Source of the DNA: Kordiimonas aquimaris
GTDB lineage: Bacteria; Pseudomonadota; Alphaproteobacteria; Sphingomonadales; Kordiimonadaceae
Length of the DNA: 64,000 bases
Assembly (NCBI RefSeq): GCF_025574485.1
Contig: NZ_JAOBPO010000001.1
Span: forward strand, 441,501-505,500
Reading direction: 5' to 3'
Position numbers and translations under genes: made by a program. Shown here one piece after another: positions 46,259 through 56,469 of this stretch (its first letter is position 1; each line of letters starts with the position of its first letter). The notes under the pieces are model-generated. The model was given only the letters and a program-made list of their open reading frames with translations, did no database searches and had not been told where the DNA came from.

Positions 46259-48562
46259 ATGTCAGGTAAAACTTCTAAATTTACTGACGAAGAAGCGCTG
46301 CGCTTTCACTCATCTGGCCGTCCAGGCAAGCTGGAGGTTGTTGCGTCAAAGCCAATGGCGACCCAGCGCGACTTATCACTGGCATACAGCCCCGGCGTTG
46401 CTGTTCCGGTTAAGGCCATCGCTGAAAACCCTGATCTGGCATACGATTATACCTCAAAAGGTAATCTCGTCGCGGTTATCTCGAACGGTACAGCTATTTT
46501 AGGACTGGGCAATTTAGGTGCGCAAGCATCCAAGCCTGTGATGGAAGGCAAGGCGGTTCTCTTTAAAAGGTTTGCTGATGTTGATTCGATCGACCTTGAA
46601 GTAGACACAGCCGATATTGATGAGTTCGTTAATGCTGTGCGCTATTTAGGCCCAAGCTTTGGCGGCATTAACCTTGAAGATATTGCGGCACCTGAGTGTT
46701 TTATTATCGAACAGCGCTTGCGCGAACTTATGGACATCCCCGTTTTTCATGATGACCAGCACGGCACAGCAATTATTACAGCTGCCGGGTTTATCAATGC
46801 ACTTGATCTTACTGACCGCGATATCAAAAAAACCAGAGTTGTTGCACTTGGTGCAGGAGCGGCATGTATTGCATGTATCGAACTGATTAAAGCGATGGGT
46901 CTGCCACATGAGAACGTGACTATGGTTGACCGGACGGGTGTAATCTATGCTGGCCGCGAAGAAAGCATGAATCAGTGGAAATCTGCGCATGCTATCAAGA
47001 CAGATGCACGCACTCTTGAAGAAGCCATGAAAGGCGCAGATGTGGTGATTGGTTTGGCTGCTGCCGGCGCGATCTCCAAGGATATGGTTGCCAGCATGGC
47101 AGATAAGCCAATTATTTTTGCTATGGCAAACCCGGATCCGGAAATAACGCCGGAAGATGCGCGCGCCGTGCGCCCAGATGCCATTATTGCGACAGGCCGC
47201 TCTGATTATCCTAATCAAGTCAATAATGTGCTTGGTTTCCCGTATATTTTCCGCGGTGCACTTGATGTGCGCGCACGCACAATTAATGATGAAATGAAGA
47301 TTGCTGCAGCAACGGCACTTGCTGAACTGGCCCGTGAAGATGTGCCTGATGAAGTGGCTGCTGCTTATGGTGGTGAGCAGCCTCACTATGGACCGGATTA
47401 TATTATACCAGCCCCCTTCGATCCGCGTCTCATTCGCAAAATCCCGGTATTGGTGGCCAAGGCTGCTATGGATACGGGCGTGGCACGCAAGCCTATTGAT
47501 GATCTTGAGGCGTATGAGGTGTCCCTGTCTGCGCGGTTGGACCCAACGGTTGATACGCTGTCCACAATCTTTGAAGATTTGAAGCGCCGTCCGCCTCGGC
47601 GTGTGGTGTTTGCCGAAGCTGAGGAAGACAAGGTGTTGCGTGCAGCCGTTGGCTTTAAGGCTGCGGGTTACGGTACGCCCGTGCTTGTTGGTTATGAAGC
47701 ACCTATCCGTGAAAAATTGCGTGAAATGGGTGTGGACGATACTGAGTTTGAAATTTCAAATGCCAGCAATAACCCCCGCCGTAATGATTATGTTGAAGCA
47801 CTTTATGAACGCCTTAACCGACGTGGCTTTCTGCACCGTGATGTTAGTCGTCTCGTGAAAAGAGACCGGAATGTGTTTTCTGCCTGTATGGTGGCAAACG
47901 GTGATGCGGACGCAATGGTAACTGGCGTAACCCGCCATTATTGGCGTGCCCTTAAAAACATTAAACGAGTGATTGATCCTCTACCGCATCAGCGCCCTTT
48001 TGGTTTGTCAATTATGGTGATGCGTGGTCGTACAGTGTTCTTGGCTGACACAACGGTTAATGAGTTGCCATCAGCTAACGAATTGGCGGACATTGCTGAG
48101 GTTGCTGCATCGTTTGTACGCCGGCTTGGACATAATCCACGCGCAGCGTTCCTATCGTTTTCTAACTTTGGCAACCCGCCTTCTGATCGGACGCGCCATA
48201 TACAGGAAGCAGTTTCACTTCTTGAAGAACGCAAAGTTGATTTTGAGTTTGACGGCGAAATGCAGGCCGATGTTGCTTTGAACCGCGACCTGATGGAAAA
48301 ATACCCGTTTATGCGTCTGTCCGGTCCAGCTAATTTGCTGATTATGCCAACGCTTCACTCGGCTAATATTAGTTATAAATTATTGAGTGAATTGGGCGGT
48401 GGGCGCGTTATCGGGCCGATGTTGCTTGGGATGAGTCACTCAATTCAGGTTGCGCGCCTAACATCAACCGCATCTGATTTGGTGAATATGGCCGCACTGG
48501 CAGCCAGTAATGCGGCAGCACTGGAGCAATCCCGCGCGCAACAGGAAGAGCTGGATATCTAG
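46259..48562 (+). CDS. maeB: NADP-dependent malic enzyme with phosphotransacetylase-like tail
   Basis: Decarboxylates malate to pyruvate with reduction of NADP. The 767-residue product is the long MaeB type: an N-terminal malic enzyme part ([33 protein letters not shown]-like [15 protein letters not shown]) and a C-terminal region from about residue 445 that resembles phosphotransacetylase and is thought to be regulatory. I chose the ATG at 46259, preceded by CAGGGGA. The frame to 46151 lacks family match. It is divergent from mutS and convergent with the regulator downstream. Confidence 0.94.
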   Translation: MSGKTSKFTDEEALRFHSSGRPGKLEVVASKPMATQRDLSLAYSPGVAVPVKAIAENPDLAYDYTSKGNLVAVISNGTAILGLGNLGAQASKPVMEGKAVLFKRFADVDSIDLEVDTADIDEFVNAVRYLGPSFGGINLEDIAAPECFIIEQRLRELMDIPVFHDDQHGTAIITAAGFINALDLTDRDIKKTRVVALGAGAACIACIELIKAMGLPHENVTMVDRTGVIYAGREESMNQWKSAHAIKTDARTLEEAMKGADVVIGLAAAGAISKDMVASMADKPIIFAMANPDPEITPEDARAVRPDAIIATGRSDYPNQVNNVLGFPYIFRGALDVRARTINDEMKIAAATALAELAREDVPDEVAAAYGGEQPHYGPDYIIPAPFDPRLIRKIPVLVAKAAMDTGVARKPIDDLEAYEVSLSARLDPTVDTLSTIFEDLKRRPPRRVVFAEAEEDKVLRAAVGFKAAGYGTPVLVGYEAPIREKLREMGVDDTEFEISNASNNPRRNDYVEALYERLNRRGFLHRDVSRLVKRDRNVFSACMVANGDADAMVTGVTRHYWRALKNIKRVIDPLPHQRPFGLSIMVMRGRTVFLADTTVNELPSANELADIAEVAASFVRRLGHNPRAAFLSFSNFGNPPSDRTRHIQEAVSLLEERKVDFEFDGEMQADVALNRDLMEKYPFMRLSGPANLLIMPTLHSANISYKLLSELGGGRVIGPMLLGMSHSIQVARLTSTASDLVNMAALAASNAAALEQSRAQQEELDI

Positions 48563-48591
48563 TTTATCTTTTGAAATAATCAGGTTGGCGA

Positions 48592-50019
48592 TTATTCTTT
48601 GCCAGCCTGCCAGCGTTCCAGTTTGCGATAAAGCGTTGATGGGTTAATTTTCAGTGCCTTTGCAGCCTTGCGCACTTTGCCACCACTTAGCGCTATTGCG
48701 GTTTCCATTATACGGCGTTCAACGACAGCGAATGGTTCGATCGTATCTACTGGTATGTGTGCGTGCGTTGGCGGCGGCGTGGTGTTGTGCGTGCTGGTCA
48801 CAAAAGCACTGCTCGTGTTACTGTTTGAGAGAGATTGACCAGGAAGGGTACCAAGGGTTGGGCGCAACATGTCCGCAGTTAGTTCGGGGCCATCGTTGAG
48901 CACAACAGTACTTTGAATAACATTGCCCAGTTCTCGAACATTGCCTGGCCAGTTGTGGCTCATAAGGCGGCTTTCAGCATCATTTGAGAGTGTTTGGAAT
49001 TTCTTGTTTTCTTCAGCTGAAAATGTAGCAAGCATGCTACGGGCAATGGCAAGCACATCTTGTCCCCGGTCTCTCAGTGCCGGCATGTGAATAGGCACAA
49101 CATGTAGGCGGTAAAACAGGTCTTCACGAAAGCGTCCGGCCGTTACTTCATCAGCAGGAATGCGATTCGTTGCGCATACGAAACGAACATTAACATCAAC
49201 AGGTGTGTTGCTACCAACAGGTACGATTTGGCTTGTTTGAATGAAGCGTAATAGTTTGCTTTGCAGATCAAGGGGCATTTCGCATATTTCGTCCAAAAAC
49301 AGAGTGCCGCCATCAGCCATTATTGCGGCACCTTTTCGGTCGGACGTTGCACCTGTGAAGGCGCCCTTTACATGTCCAAATATTTCACTTTCAATTAGGT
49401 TGGTGGGGATGGCTGCACAGTTTAACGCGACAAAACGTTTGTTTTTTCTGGGGCTAAGTTGATGGATTGCCTCTGCGGCTAGTTCTTTACCTGTGCCCGA
49501 CGGACCAACAATGAATACGCTTGCCTTGGATGGTGCGCTGTCTTTTATCATGCGGTAAACAGCTTGCATAACAGAGCTGTCGCCGATGAATTTAAAGAAG
49601 GATTTATGCGCTCCTGAGCCGATGCGTTGAACAAGGGAAGACAAGCGTGATATTTCAAGTGCGTTATTAACGGTTGTTGTTAGGCGCTCAGCGGTGAATG
49701 GTTTTAAGAGAAAGTCGGAAGCGCCTTCGCGCATTGCCTCAACGGCAACGGTTACAGAACCGTGGGCCGTTATCACGATTACGCGTGATTTAACCTGTTC
49801 TGCAGACAGGCGTTTGAGGATATCAATACCGTCCATGTCTGGCAGTTTAAGGTCTAGCAGAATAATGGATGGTTCTTGCTCCATTATGTGAGACAGGGCT
49901 AGTTCGCCTGTTTCTGCAAGGGTAATTTCAAGGCCAAGCGGTGCGAGGTAACTTTGATACGTCAGCGCCAAAGTAGGGCTATCTTCAACAATCAGCACAG
50001 TCTCTTTTGTTGTCGCCAT
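48592..50019 (-). CDS. Sigma-54-dependent response regulator (LuxO/NtrC type)
   Basis: A 475-residue activator of RpoN-dependent promoters. The receiver domain has the phospho-acceptor Asp in [13 protein letters not shown]. The AAA+ domain shows Walker [16 protein letters not shown], the sigma-54 contact loop GAFTGA, and [11 protein letters not shown] Thr/His/Pro-rich linker precedes a Fis-type helix-turn-helix ([23 protein letters not shown]). No histidine kinase lies alongside, so it is an orphan here. LuxO-like overall, but quorum sensing is not implied. The divergent neighbour is a PilZ protein. Confidence 0.9.
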   Translation of the reverse strand: MATTKETVLIVEDSPTLALTYQSYLAPLGLEITLAETGELALSHIMEQEPSIILLDLKLPDMDGIDILKRLSAEQVKSRVIVITAHGSVTVAVEAMREGASDFLLKPFTAERLTTTVNNALEISRLSSLVQRIGSGAHKSFFKFIGDSSVMQAVYRMIKDSAPSKASVFIVGPSGTGKELAAEAIHQLSPRKNKRFVALNCAAIPTNLIESEIFGHVKGAFTGATSDRKGAAIMADGGTLFLDEICEMPLDLQSKLLRFIQTSQIVPVGSNTPVDVNVRFVCATNRIPADEVTAGRFREDLFYRLHVVPIHMPALRDRGQDVLAIARSMLATFSAEENKKFQTLSNDAESRLMSHNWPGNVRELGNVIQSTVVLNDGPELTADMLRPTLGTLPGQSLSNSNTSSAFVTSTHNTTPPPTHAHIPVDTIEPFAVVERRIMETAIALSGGKVRKAAKALKINPSTLYRKLERWQAGKE

Positions 50020-50228
50020 TGTTACATTTCCGCTTTTGCACCAGGAGTTTCATGGTGATCTTAGCTTAGTCAGTCTCGCTCAGCCAGTCTTTATGTTGCA
50101 AAATGCAACAGCAACCTGATCAGCCCTAACTTTAGAAAAATTGTATTTAATCAGTGACGAAAGTTTTACCGCTTCCTTTTATAATCAAAGGTCCCAAATA
50201 GATATTGAATGTAAGAGTGAGTAATCTC

Positions 50229-50612
50229 ATGCGTGAAAAAAATACAGCCGAAATGATGAAACCTGAGCAGCACGCAAACACATTTCAGGGTGGGTCGGCT
50301 GACGCGAGAGCTTATCGTCGGCGCTCTGTATTGTGGCCTGCAACACTAAAAGTTGGGCAGCACACGTTTGTTTGCCAGATATGGAATATGTCTTTGGGAG
50401 GTGCGCGCATCAAGATGGACCTGCCTCTTCGAGACGGGGCGTCTGTAATGCTTGTTATTGCTGGACGGGGAGATATTCCTGCATGTGTTTCATGGTGTGA
50501 AGACGGAGAAGCGGGCCTGGAATTTGTGATCCCGGCAGATGAGGTGAGAATTTTGTTTCTTGATAGAGCTCAAAGCCTCGGGTTTGAACGTTTTGATGGA
50601 CCGAAGTCTTAG
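50229..50612 (+). CDS. PilZ domain protein
   Basis: A 127-residue single PilZ domain protein, a family that binds cyclic-di-GMP. The two motif halves are seen: an R-rich RAYRRRSV start and NMSLGGARI (the D/N-x-S-x-x-G box). I took the ATG at 50229, although a GTG at 50217 is possible. It is divergent from the LuxO-like activator and may share its promoter region, suggesting a role in the same response. That link is inference. Confidence 0.82.
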   Translation: MREKNTAEMMKPEQHANTFQGGSADARAYRRRSVLWPATLKVGQHTFVCQIWNMSLGGARIKMDLPLRDGASVMLVIAGRGDIPACVSWCEDGEAGLEFVIPADEVRILFLDRAQSLGFERFDGPKS

Positions 50613-50743
50613 TTTTTTGCGTTGTTACGCAAGGTTAGTATTCTCCGGCTGATAACACAAAGTACCATGTTTATTAGATACTTGCCCTAAAGGTTTGATC
50701 GTGAAGCTTGACGCTTTCATTATTTCATGGCTGATACAACGCT

Positions 50744-51079
50744 ATGGAAAGCCGAATAAAAACATCTCTTTGGATTGAAGCGCATATTCGTATCTGTTTT
50801 GCAGCCGACATGCCCGCTTTTGTTGTTGCGCGCGGAGATAGTGACCGTGGCGGTGTTTTGTTAAAAGTTGATCAATTTGATGCTGGTATCACATTGTATG
50901 AAAAAACAATGGATTTTGATGGCAATGCTGTGTGGCGATGCCTCTATTCTGGTGCAAATACTGCTGAAATTAGTGAAAAAATAGCAAAAAAACGCGACTT
51001 TGACCCTGATTTATGGGTTTTAGAGATTGAAGATATGCGACAAACCTACCAGCCGGATGCAGCTATTTTAGACGGTTAA
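50744..51079 (+). CDS. DUF1491 family protein
   Basis: A 111-residue small protein of the DUF1491 family, largely restricted to alphaproteobacteria and of unknown function. Matching segments are SLWIEAHIRICFAADMPAFVVARGD near the N-terminus and DPDLWVLEIEDM near the C-terminus. It lies 89 bases before def, often its neighbour. Confidence 0.85.
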   Translation: MESRIKTSLWIEAHIRICFAADMPAFVVARGDSDRGGVLLKVDQFDAGITLYEKTMDFDGNAVWRCLYSGANTAEISEKIAKKRDFDPDLWVLEIEDMRQTYQPDAAILDG

Positions 51080-51168
51080 CATCTGAAAAGCTTGACGGCA
51101 GCCTGTGGGCTCCATAGGTAAAGCGCAGATATGTTCTGACCAGCAAGCGTGAAGTAAAGAGTCTTGAG

Positions 51169-51690
51169 ATGACGAAACTTGATATTATCAATGTGCCCCA
51201 CCCTTTGTTAAAAACACTGTCAACGCCGGTTGAACGTGTTGACGATGAAGTACGCAAGCTACTCGACGACATGTTGGAAACCATGTATGCCGCACCCGGG
51301 ATTGGCTTGGCGGCAATTCAGGTTGCTGTGCCGAAGCGTGTTATTGTTTTAGACACGGCGCCAGAAGGTGAAGAAGACCGCAAACCGCTTTTCCTTGTAA
51401 ACCCTGAGGTTACATGGGAATCAGAAGACTTGAATGTGTATAGTGAAGGCTGTCTTTCTGTTCCAGAGCATTATGCTGATGTGGAACGACCTGCGTCAGT
51501 TCGGGTCAAGTATCTGGATTATAAAGGCGACTTGCGTGAAGACCTGATGGAAGGTTTAACTGCCACGTGTGTCCAGCATGAAATTGACCACCTGGACGGC
51601 ATTGTCTTTATTGATTATCTATCAAAACTAAAGCGCAACATGATCATCAAAAAAGTACAAAAAGCGACGAAAGACACCGTTGTTCTATAG
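51169..51690 (+). CDS. def: Peptide deformylase
   Basis: Removes the formyl group from new proteins. The 173-residue product has all three metal-site motifs in order: GIGLAAIQ, EGCLSVPEH (Cys metal ligand) and QHEIDHLDG (HExxH with two His ligands). It is followed by fmt after 29 bases, the classic pairing of the enzymes that add and remove formyl groups. Confidence 0.97.
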   Translation: MTKLDIINVPHPLLKTLSTPVERVDDEVRKLLDDMLETMYAAPGIGLAAIQVAVPKRVIVLDTAPEGEEDRKPLFLVNPEVTWESEDLNVYSEGCLSVPEHYADVERPASVRVKYLDYKGDLREDLMEGLTATCVQHEIDHLDGIVFIDYLSKLKRNMIIKKVQKATKDTVVL

Positions 51691-51719
51691 TGGTAGTTCG
51701 GTAATTCGGGAGAAGTGAC

Positions 51720-52667
51720 GTGAAGCTCATCTTTATGGGAACCCCCGATTTTGCTGTGCCAACCTTGCGCGCATTACATGCTGCGGGCCATGATATCGTT
51801 GCCGTTTACACCCAGCCGCCTCGCCCTGCTGGTCGCGGTAAACGAGAACAGAAAAGTTCTGTGCATAAAGTGGCTGAAGAGCTTGGCTTGCATGTTGAAA
51901 CACCGTTATCCATGAAAACGCCTGACGCTCATGAGCAGTTTGCATCGTTGGATGCAGCCTGTGCCGTAGTGGTTGCTTATGGTCAAATTTTACCACAACA
52001 GATTTTAGATGCGCCCACATTTGGCTGCATCAATGTTCATGCTTCGCTTTTGCCCCGGTGGCGCGGCGCGGCGCCGATTCACAGAGCGATAATGGCAGGT
52101 GATGCTGAAACAGGCGTTTGTATTATGCAAATGGAAGCTGGTCTGGACACTGGCCCGGTTATTGTTAGTGCGGCCACCGATATTTCAGCTGATGACACAA
52201 CCGCTACGCTACACGATCGTCTCGCTGATATGGGGGCAGGCCTCATCAACGGTGCCATTGACCTCATTGCGGATGGTGATTTGGTGGTGGCTGAGCCGCA
52301 ACCAGATGCGGGCGTTACATATGCGCGCAAGATAGACAAGGCTGAAGCAGAAATTAACTGGTCACTATCAGCCGATGAAATTGATCGAATGGTTCGCGGG
52401 CTTTTTCTGTTTCCTGGTGCTTGGTCAATAGTTGAAGGTGAGCGTGTGAAAATTTTGGCAGGTCGGGCAGATATGTCTACAAACCACGATGCGGTTGCGG
52501 GTGCAGTTGTTTCAGACACGCTTACAGTTGCATGTGGTAAAGGTGTTTATCACATTGAGAAAGCACAGCGCGCAGGTAAATCTGTTATGGACAAAGATAC
52601 CTTTCTAAGAGGGTTTCCGGTATCCAAAGGCGCAGTTCTTGGCGGGCAGGTTGATGAAGCGCTTTAA
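51720..52667 (+). CDS. fmt: Methionyl-tRNA formyltransferase
   Basis: Formylates initiator Met-tRNA with 10-formyl-tetrahydrofolate. The 315-residue product begins with GTG and [16 protein letters not shown], and carries the catalytic stretch [21 protein letters not shown] and LDTGPV. It lies between def and truA; its stop overlaps the truA start by 14 bases. Confidence 0.96.
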   Translation: MKLIFMGTPDFAVPTLRALHAAGHDIVAVYTQPPRPAGRGKREQKSSVHKVAEELGLHVETPLSMKTPDAHEQFASLDAACAVVVAYGQILPQQILDAPTFGCINVHASLLPRWRGAAPIHRAIMAGDAETGVCIMQMEAGLDTGPVIVSAATDISADDTTATLHDRLADMGAGLINGAIDLIADGDLVVAEPQPDAGVTYARKIDKAEAEINWSLSADEIDRMVRGLFLFPGAWSIVEGERVKILAGRADMSTNHDAVAGAVVSDTLTVACGKGVYHIEKAQRAGKSVMDKDTFLRGFPVSKGAVLGGQVDEAL

Positions 52668-53403
52668 GCTAACAGTCGAATATGACGGCAGACCGTATGT
52701 CGGCTGGCAACGACAGAAAAACGGTGCGTCTGTTCAAGAAGCATTAGAGACCGCAATCAGTAAATTTGTGCCTGAAGAAACGGTGGCATTAACAGGCTCT
52801 GGTCGTACGGATGCAGGTGTTCATGCATACGGGCAGGTGGCGCATTTTGATACGGCACGCGATATATCTTCTGATGAAGTGCAGGGCGCTATCAACTATC
52901 ATATAAAACCAAACCCTATTGCGGTTGTCGCTGTTGAAGAAGTAGACACAGATTTCAATGCTAGGTTTTCTGCTGTGCGCAGGCATTATGTCTATAAGAT
53001 CATCAATCGCCGCGCACGGCTTACGTTTGAAGCTGGGCTGGCGTGGCATATCAAACCTGAACTTGATGTGTCCTCTATGCATACGGCGGCACAGCATCTT
53101 GTTGGTTGCCATGATTTTACAACTTTCCGTCATGTACATTGTCAGGCCCAAAGTCCGGTAAAGACAATGGATTACTTGCGTGTGGAGCGCGAAGGGGACA
53201 GCATTTTTGTTTATGCTGGTGCGCGGTCGTTTTTGCACCATCAAATACGTTCGATAACAGGAACCTTGCATCTTGTAGGAACGGGTAGCTGGTCTACAGA
53301 TGATATGAAAGCAGCGCTTGAGGCCAAGGACCGCAATGAGCTTGGTTTTAATGCGCCGCCGGACGGCCTTTATTTCCTAAAGGTAGATTACCCGGAAGGG
53401 TAA
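52654..53403 (+). CDS. truA: tRNA pseudouridine(38-40) synthase TruA
   Basis: Makes pseudouridine at positions 38-40 in tRNA anticodon arms. The 249-residue product begins [21 protein letters not shown], with the catalytic Asp in [11 protein letters not shown] and the conserved [15 protein letters not shown] near the end. I chose the ATG at 52654, overlapping the fmt stop by 14 bases; the Shine-Dalgarno-like GGCAGG is upstream in fmt. It is convergent with ptsN. Confidence 0.95.
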   Translation: MKRFKLTVEYDGRPYVGWQRQKNGASVQEALETAISKFVPEETVALTGSGRTDAGVHAYGQVAHFDTARDISSDEVQGAINYHIKPNPIAVVAVEEVDTDFNARFSAVRRHYVYKIINRRARLTFEAGLAWHIKPELDVSSMHTAAQHLVGCHDFTTFRHVHCQAQSPVKTMDYLRVEREGDSIFVYAGARSFLHHQIRSITGTLHLVGTGSWSTDDMKAALEAKDRNELGFNAPPDGLYFLKVDYPEG

Positions 53404-53417
53404 CTCACATAATCACA

Positions 53418-53882
53418 TTATGCTGCATAGCTAGCGGGTTGGTGTACCAGAAGAGCATATGCTGCCGCCGCGTCAGTTGACTGTCTTAGTTTGTCGCAAA
53501 TAGTTGGGTCGCGCAGCAACCTGGAAACACGCGCTAGCGCTTTCAAATGATCTGCTCCGGCATCTTCGGGCGCAAACATCATAAATACAAGGTCAACAGG
53601 CAAGTCATCAACAGAACCAAAATCAGTTGGTGTTGAAAGTCGTGCAAAAATACCGGTGATATTTTCCAAGCCTTCGATGCGCGCGTGCGGAATGGCGATG
53701 CCGCGACCAACGCCTGTACTGCCAAGCCGTTCGCGTTCAAGCAATTTGTCAAAAGCAAGCCGCTCGTCAACACCGTGGAGTTGAGCCCACTTGCGTGACA
53801 AGGTCTGTAGAATCTGTTTTTTGCTGGAGGCTTTGACGTCAGCAAAAACATGCTCAGCCGCTAACAGGTCTTCAATATTCAT
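53418..53882 (-). CDS. ptsN: Nitrogen PTS EIIA component (PtsN)
   Basis: A phosphocarrier of the nitrogen-related PTS that links carbon, nitrogen and potassium control. The 154-residue product begins MNIEDLLAAEHVFADVKASSKKQIL, with the phosphorylated His in GIAIPHARIEGL. The ATG at 53882 follows GAGAG; a TTG at 53897 is less likely. It ends the lptC-lptA-lptB-rpoN-hpf-ptsN series, 122 bases after hpf. Its targets here are not known. Confidence 0.93.
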   Translation of the reverse strand: MNIEDLLAAEHVFADVKASSKKQILQTLSRKWAQLHGVDERLAFDKLLERERLGSTGVGRGIAIPHARIEGLENITGIFARLSTPTDFGSVDDLPVDLVFMMFAPEDAGADHLKALARVSRLLRDPTICDKLRQSTDAAAAYALLVHQPASYAA

Positions 53883-54004
53883 TACTACTCTCGACAAACT
53901 CTTTACTCACACAGGGTGCTGTGCTTGTGCATGACACCCCGTGATAATTTGCGCTATATAGTGTGTGATTATAGCTTCTGCAATGTTTTAGTGCCGTAAA
54001 CCGG

Positions 54005-54586
54005 TTACTTTCCGGGGCTTATCCAGCCAATATTACCGTCGGCACGGCGATATACTACCTCCATTGCATCATTCTTGCTGTTGCGAAACATAAACGCATT
54101 TGCGTCAGCCAGGTCCATCAACATAGCAGCATCACCAACGGAAACGCGCGGAATTTCCCTGTTTCCTTCAGCAATAATTAATGGCTGATCTTCTGCAGTA
54201 CTTTGATCTGAAGATGCATCATCATTTTCTGGTTCTGGCGCTAACACAACATCACGCGCGATTTCAGCAACGGCTTCTCTGCCAGGTGCGTTATTATGGT
54301 TTTTAAGTCGTCGTTTGTAACGCCTCAGCTGTTTCTCTACTTTTTCTGCGGCCAGTTCAAAAGCCGCATACGGATCATCTGCCTCAGCCCGACTGTGCAG
54401 ATTGACGCCTTGATTGGGGTGCAGGGAAATATCGGTTCGGTAACTATGGCCTTCTTTAGCGAAGGTTGTTGATGCATCAATGGTGCGGTTAAAATATTTA
54501 TCTGAAACAAGCTCTAATCGGTCTTGTACGTGCGTTGTAAGAGCTTCACCAACATTCATTTTACGTCCGGTAACATTGATATCCAT
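54005..54586 (-). CDS. hpf: Long-form ribosome hibernation promoting factor
   Basis: Binds and pairs ribosomes in stationary phase. The 193-residue long form has an N-terminal S30AE domain (DINVTGRKMNVGEALTTHV onward), an acidic, Ser/Asp-rich linker (about 110-135), and the dimerising C-terminal domain ending VVYRRADGNIGWISPGK. It sits between rpoN and ptsN, as in many proteobacteria. A 279-base leader with two hairpins (54636-54658, 54727-54743) precedes it. Confidence 0.93.
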   Translation of the reverse strand: MDINVTGRKMNVGEALTTHVQDRLELVSDKYFNRTIDASTTFAKEGHSYRTDISLHPNQGVNLHSRAEADDPYAAFELAAEKVEKQLRRYKRRLKNHNNAPGREAVAEIARDVVLAPEPENDDASSDQSTAEDQPLIIAEGNREIPRVSVGDAAMLMDLADANAFMFRNSKNDAMEVVYRRADGNIGWISPGK

Positions 54587-54635
54587 AAGTACCTGTCTTC
54601 CTTTCTACTTTCAGTCTGGGTGACTGACTATGTAA

Positions 54636-54658
54636 AGCAAACCAACTAGAGGTTTGCT
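54636..54658 (-). repeat. Hairpin in the hpf leader
   Basis: AGCAAACC and GGTTTGCT form a perfect 8-pair stem with a 7-base loop; on the minus strand it is followed by TTA. It lies about 50 bases before the hpf start. It may be an attenuator or an RNA-processing site. Confidence 0.55.
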
Positions 54659-54726
54659 GCAATGAGGATAAATCGGGTAGGTATCCCAATTTCTGTACAA
54701 ACGCAGTGTATATTGCGCTCATAAAT

Positions 54727-54743
54727 CCAGCCTTTGCGGCTGG
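54727..54743 (-). repeat. GC-rich hairpin between rpoN and hpf
   Basis: CCAGCC and GGCTGG form a perfect 6-pair stem with a 5-base loop. It follows the rpoN stop by about 120 bases on the minus strand and is followed by ATTTATG. It could be a weak terminator for rpoN or the 3' hairpin of a small RNA. Confidence 0.5.
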
Positions 54744-54865
54744 TACTTCCTCACGCTTCAAGTCTACTGCAAACATTGGAGCGCGTCTTGATTTTAATCA
54801 ACTTATTGAAGTAAAGAAACTTTTTTATTGAAACAATATTGTGTGCGCGATGATTTAACCGCGAC

Positions 54866-56458
54866 TCATGTTGCCATGTTTTTTTGGCGCCGCCGCTGCA
54901 CGGATGATGGAATTTTCATGGCTTCGCGGTATTTGGCTACTGTTCGCCGTGCTATATCCATACCTTCCGCTTTCATGAGAACCACGAGCTTATCATCAGA
55001 CAGAATTTTTTTCGGGTCTTCTGCATCGATTAGTTCTTTCAGGCGGTATTTAACAGCTTCTGCCGAGTGTGCGTCACCGCCGTCAGCAGCAGAAATGGAT
55101 GAAGTAAAAAAGTATTTTAATTCAAACATCCCGCGAGGGCAGGAAAGAAATTTGTTGTTGGTGACGCGCGAAACAGTTGATTCGTGCATATCAATTTCTT
55201 CGGCAATGTCTTTCAGCGTTAGTGGTTTTAAAAACCTGACCCCGTGTTCGAAGAAAGGTTGTTGGCATTTCACCAATGCACTGGAAACTTTTAAAATTGT
55301 ACGCGCACGCTGATCAAGCGCTTTAACGAGCCAGTTTGCATTGGACATGCAGTCTGAAACAAATGCCTTGGCCTCTTTGTTCTCACCTATTTCAGACAGT
55401 TCGTTCACATACTGCTCGTTCACCAGCACTTTAGGTAAGGTGTCGCTGTTTAATTCAACAGTCCATGTGCCAGCGCGACTTTTCTGGATAAAAATGTCCG
55501 GTACAACCGGCTGCACATCCTGATTGCCATATGCAAGACCTGGTTTGGGGTTTAGCACCCGTATCTCTTTGATCATGTCCGCCATGTCGTCTTGATCAAC
55601 GCCGCACATCCGTTTTAAAGTGCTCAGCTCACGCTTGCCAAGCAGATCAAGATTTTCCACGAGTGTTTGCATGGCTGGATCATATCGGTCCTGTTCGATC
55701 AATTGTATCGCCAAACATTCAGATAAGCTGCGGCAAAACACACCGGATGGTTCCAGTTTTTGCAGTTTGTTTAACGTAGCATCAACTGTTTCGGTTGGTG
55801 CGCCAAGCCGCTCTGCAACATCAGATGTGATGTCAGCTGGTATATAACCAGCCTCGTTAACTGCATCAATCAAGTGTGTTGCAATAAAGCGTTCAATGCC
55901 TTCAGGCAGCATAACAGCCATTTGCCTCAACAAGAAATCATGCAGGTTTTCTTCACCCTCCAGGGTCTGATCCAGGCCGCGGTCATCAAATCGACCGCTG
56001 CCGCCCTTGATTGTGCCGCCGCCCTCATATGTCAAACCAGATGACAAGCCGCCGCTGCCATCAGCGCGGTCAGAAACGGCATCATTATTGTAGACGTTTG
56101 TTTCAAGGTTTGCGTCCAGTGCGCTGTCAGCAGAACTGTTGGTGTCTAGTCCGCTATCCATGCTGCGGTCTGCGGCAATAATGCCGTCGTTCCCGGGGCT
56201 GTCGCCGTAATCGTTTGTTTCGTTACCACCTTCGCGGATGCCTTCATCGGTTTGTGTGCCGCCGCGCTCGCCGCCTTCCGAGGTGCCGCTTTCGCTTGCC
56301 TCACCCACTTCAAGAAACGGGTTGCGCTCAACCTCACCTGATACATAGTCGACAAGCTCGAGGTTTGATAATTGCAACAGCTTGATTGCCTGTTGCAACT
56401 GCGGCGTCATTACCAGTTGTTGACTTTGCCTGAGGTCAAGTCTGGGGGTTAATGCCAT
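54866..56458 (-). CDS. rpoN: RNA polymerase sigma-54 factor
   Basis: The alternative sigma factor for nitrogen and other activator-dependent promoters. The 530-residue product begins with the Gln-rich activator-binding region (RQSQQLVMTPQLQQAIKLLQLSN), then an acidic Gly/Ser/Asp-rich region II to about residue 170. The core-binding region follows, then the helix-turn-helix LKDIAEEIDMHESTVSRVTNNK, and the terminal RpoN box ARRTVAKYREAMKIPSS. It lies 11 bases after lptB, the conserved context. The LuxO-like activator at 48592-50019 would depend on it. Confidence 0.96.
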   Translation of the reverse strand: MALTPRLDLRQSQQLVMTPQLQQAIKLLQLSNLELVDYVSGEVERNPFLEVGEASESGTSEGGERGGTQTDEGIREGGNETNDYGDSPGNDGIIAADRSMDSGLDTNSSADSALDANLETNVYNNDAVSDRADGSGGLSSGLTYEGGGTIKGGSGRFDDRGLDQTLEGEENLHDFLLRQMAVMLPEGIERFIATHLIDAVNEAGYIPADITSDVAERLGAPTETVDATLNKLQKLEPSGVFCRSLSECLAIQLIEQDRYDPAMQTLVENLDLLGKRELSTLKRMCGVDQDDMADMIKEIRVLNPKPGLAYGNQDVQPVVPDIFIQKSRAGTWTVELNSDTLPKVLVNEQYVNELSEIGENKEAKAFVSDCMSNANWLVKALDQRARTILKVSSALVKCQQPFFEHGVRFLKPLTLKDIAEEIDMHESTVSRVTNNKFLSCPRGMFELKYFFTSSISAADGGDAHSAEAVKYRLKELIDAEDPKKILSDDKLVVLMKAEGMDIARRTVAKYREAMKIPSSVQRRRQKNMAT

Positions 56459-56469
56459 ATGCTTGCCCC

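Noticed and set aside
46646-47386. 246-codon frame antisense to the malic enzyme gene
   Set aside because: The sequence is rich in Cys, His and Asn with no family pattern, a typical shadow of a conserved gene.
54561-54776. 71-codon frame between rpoN and hpf
   Set aside because: It overlaps the hpf start, has no family likeness, and runs through two perfect hairpins, which points to a non-coding leader.
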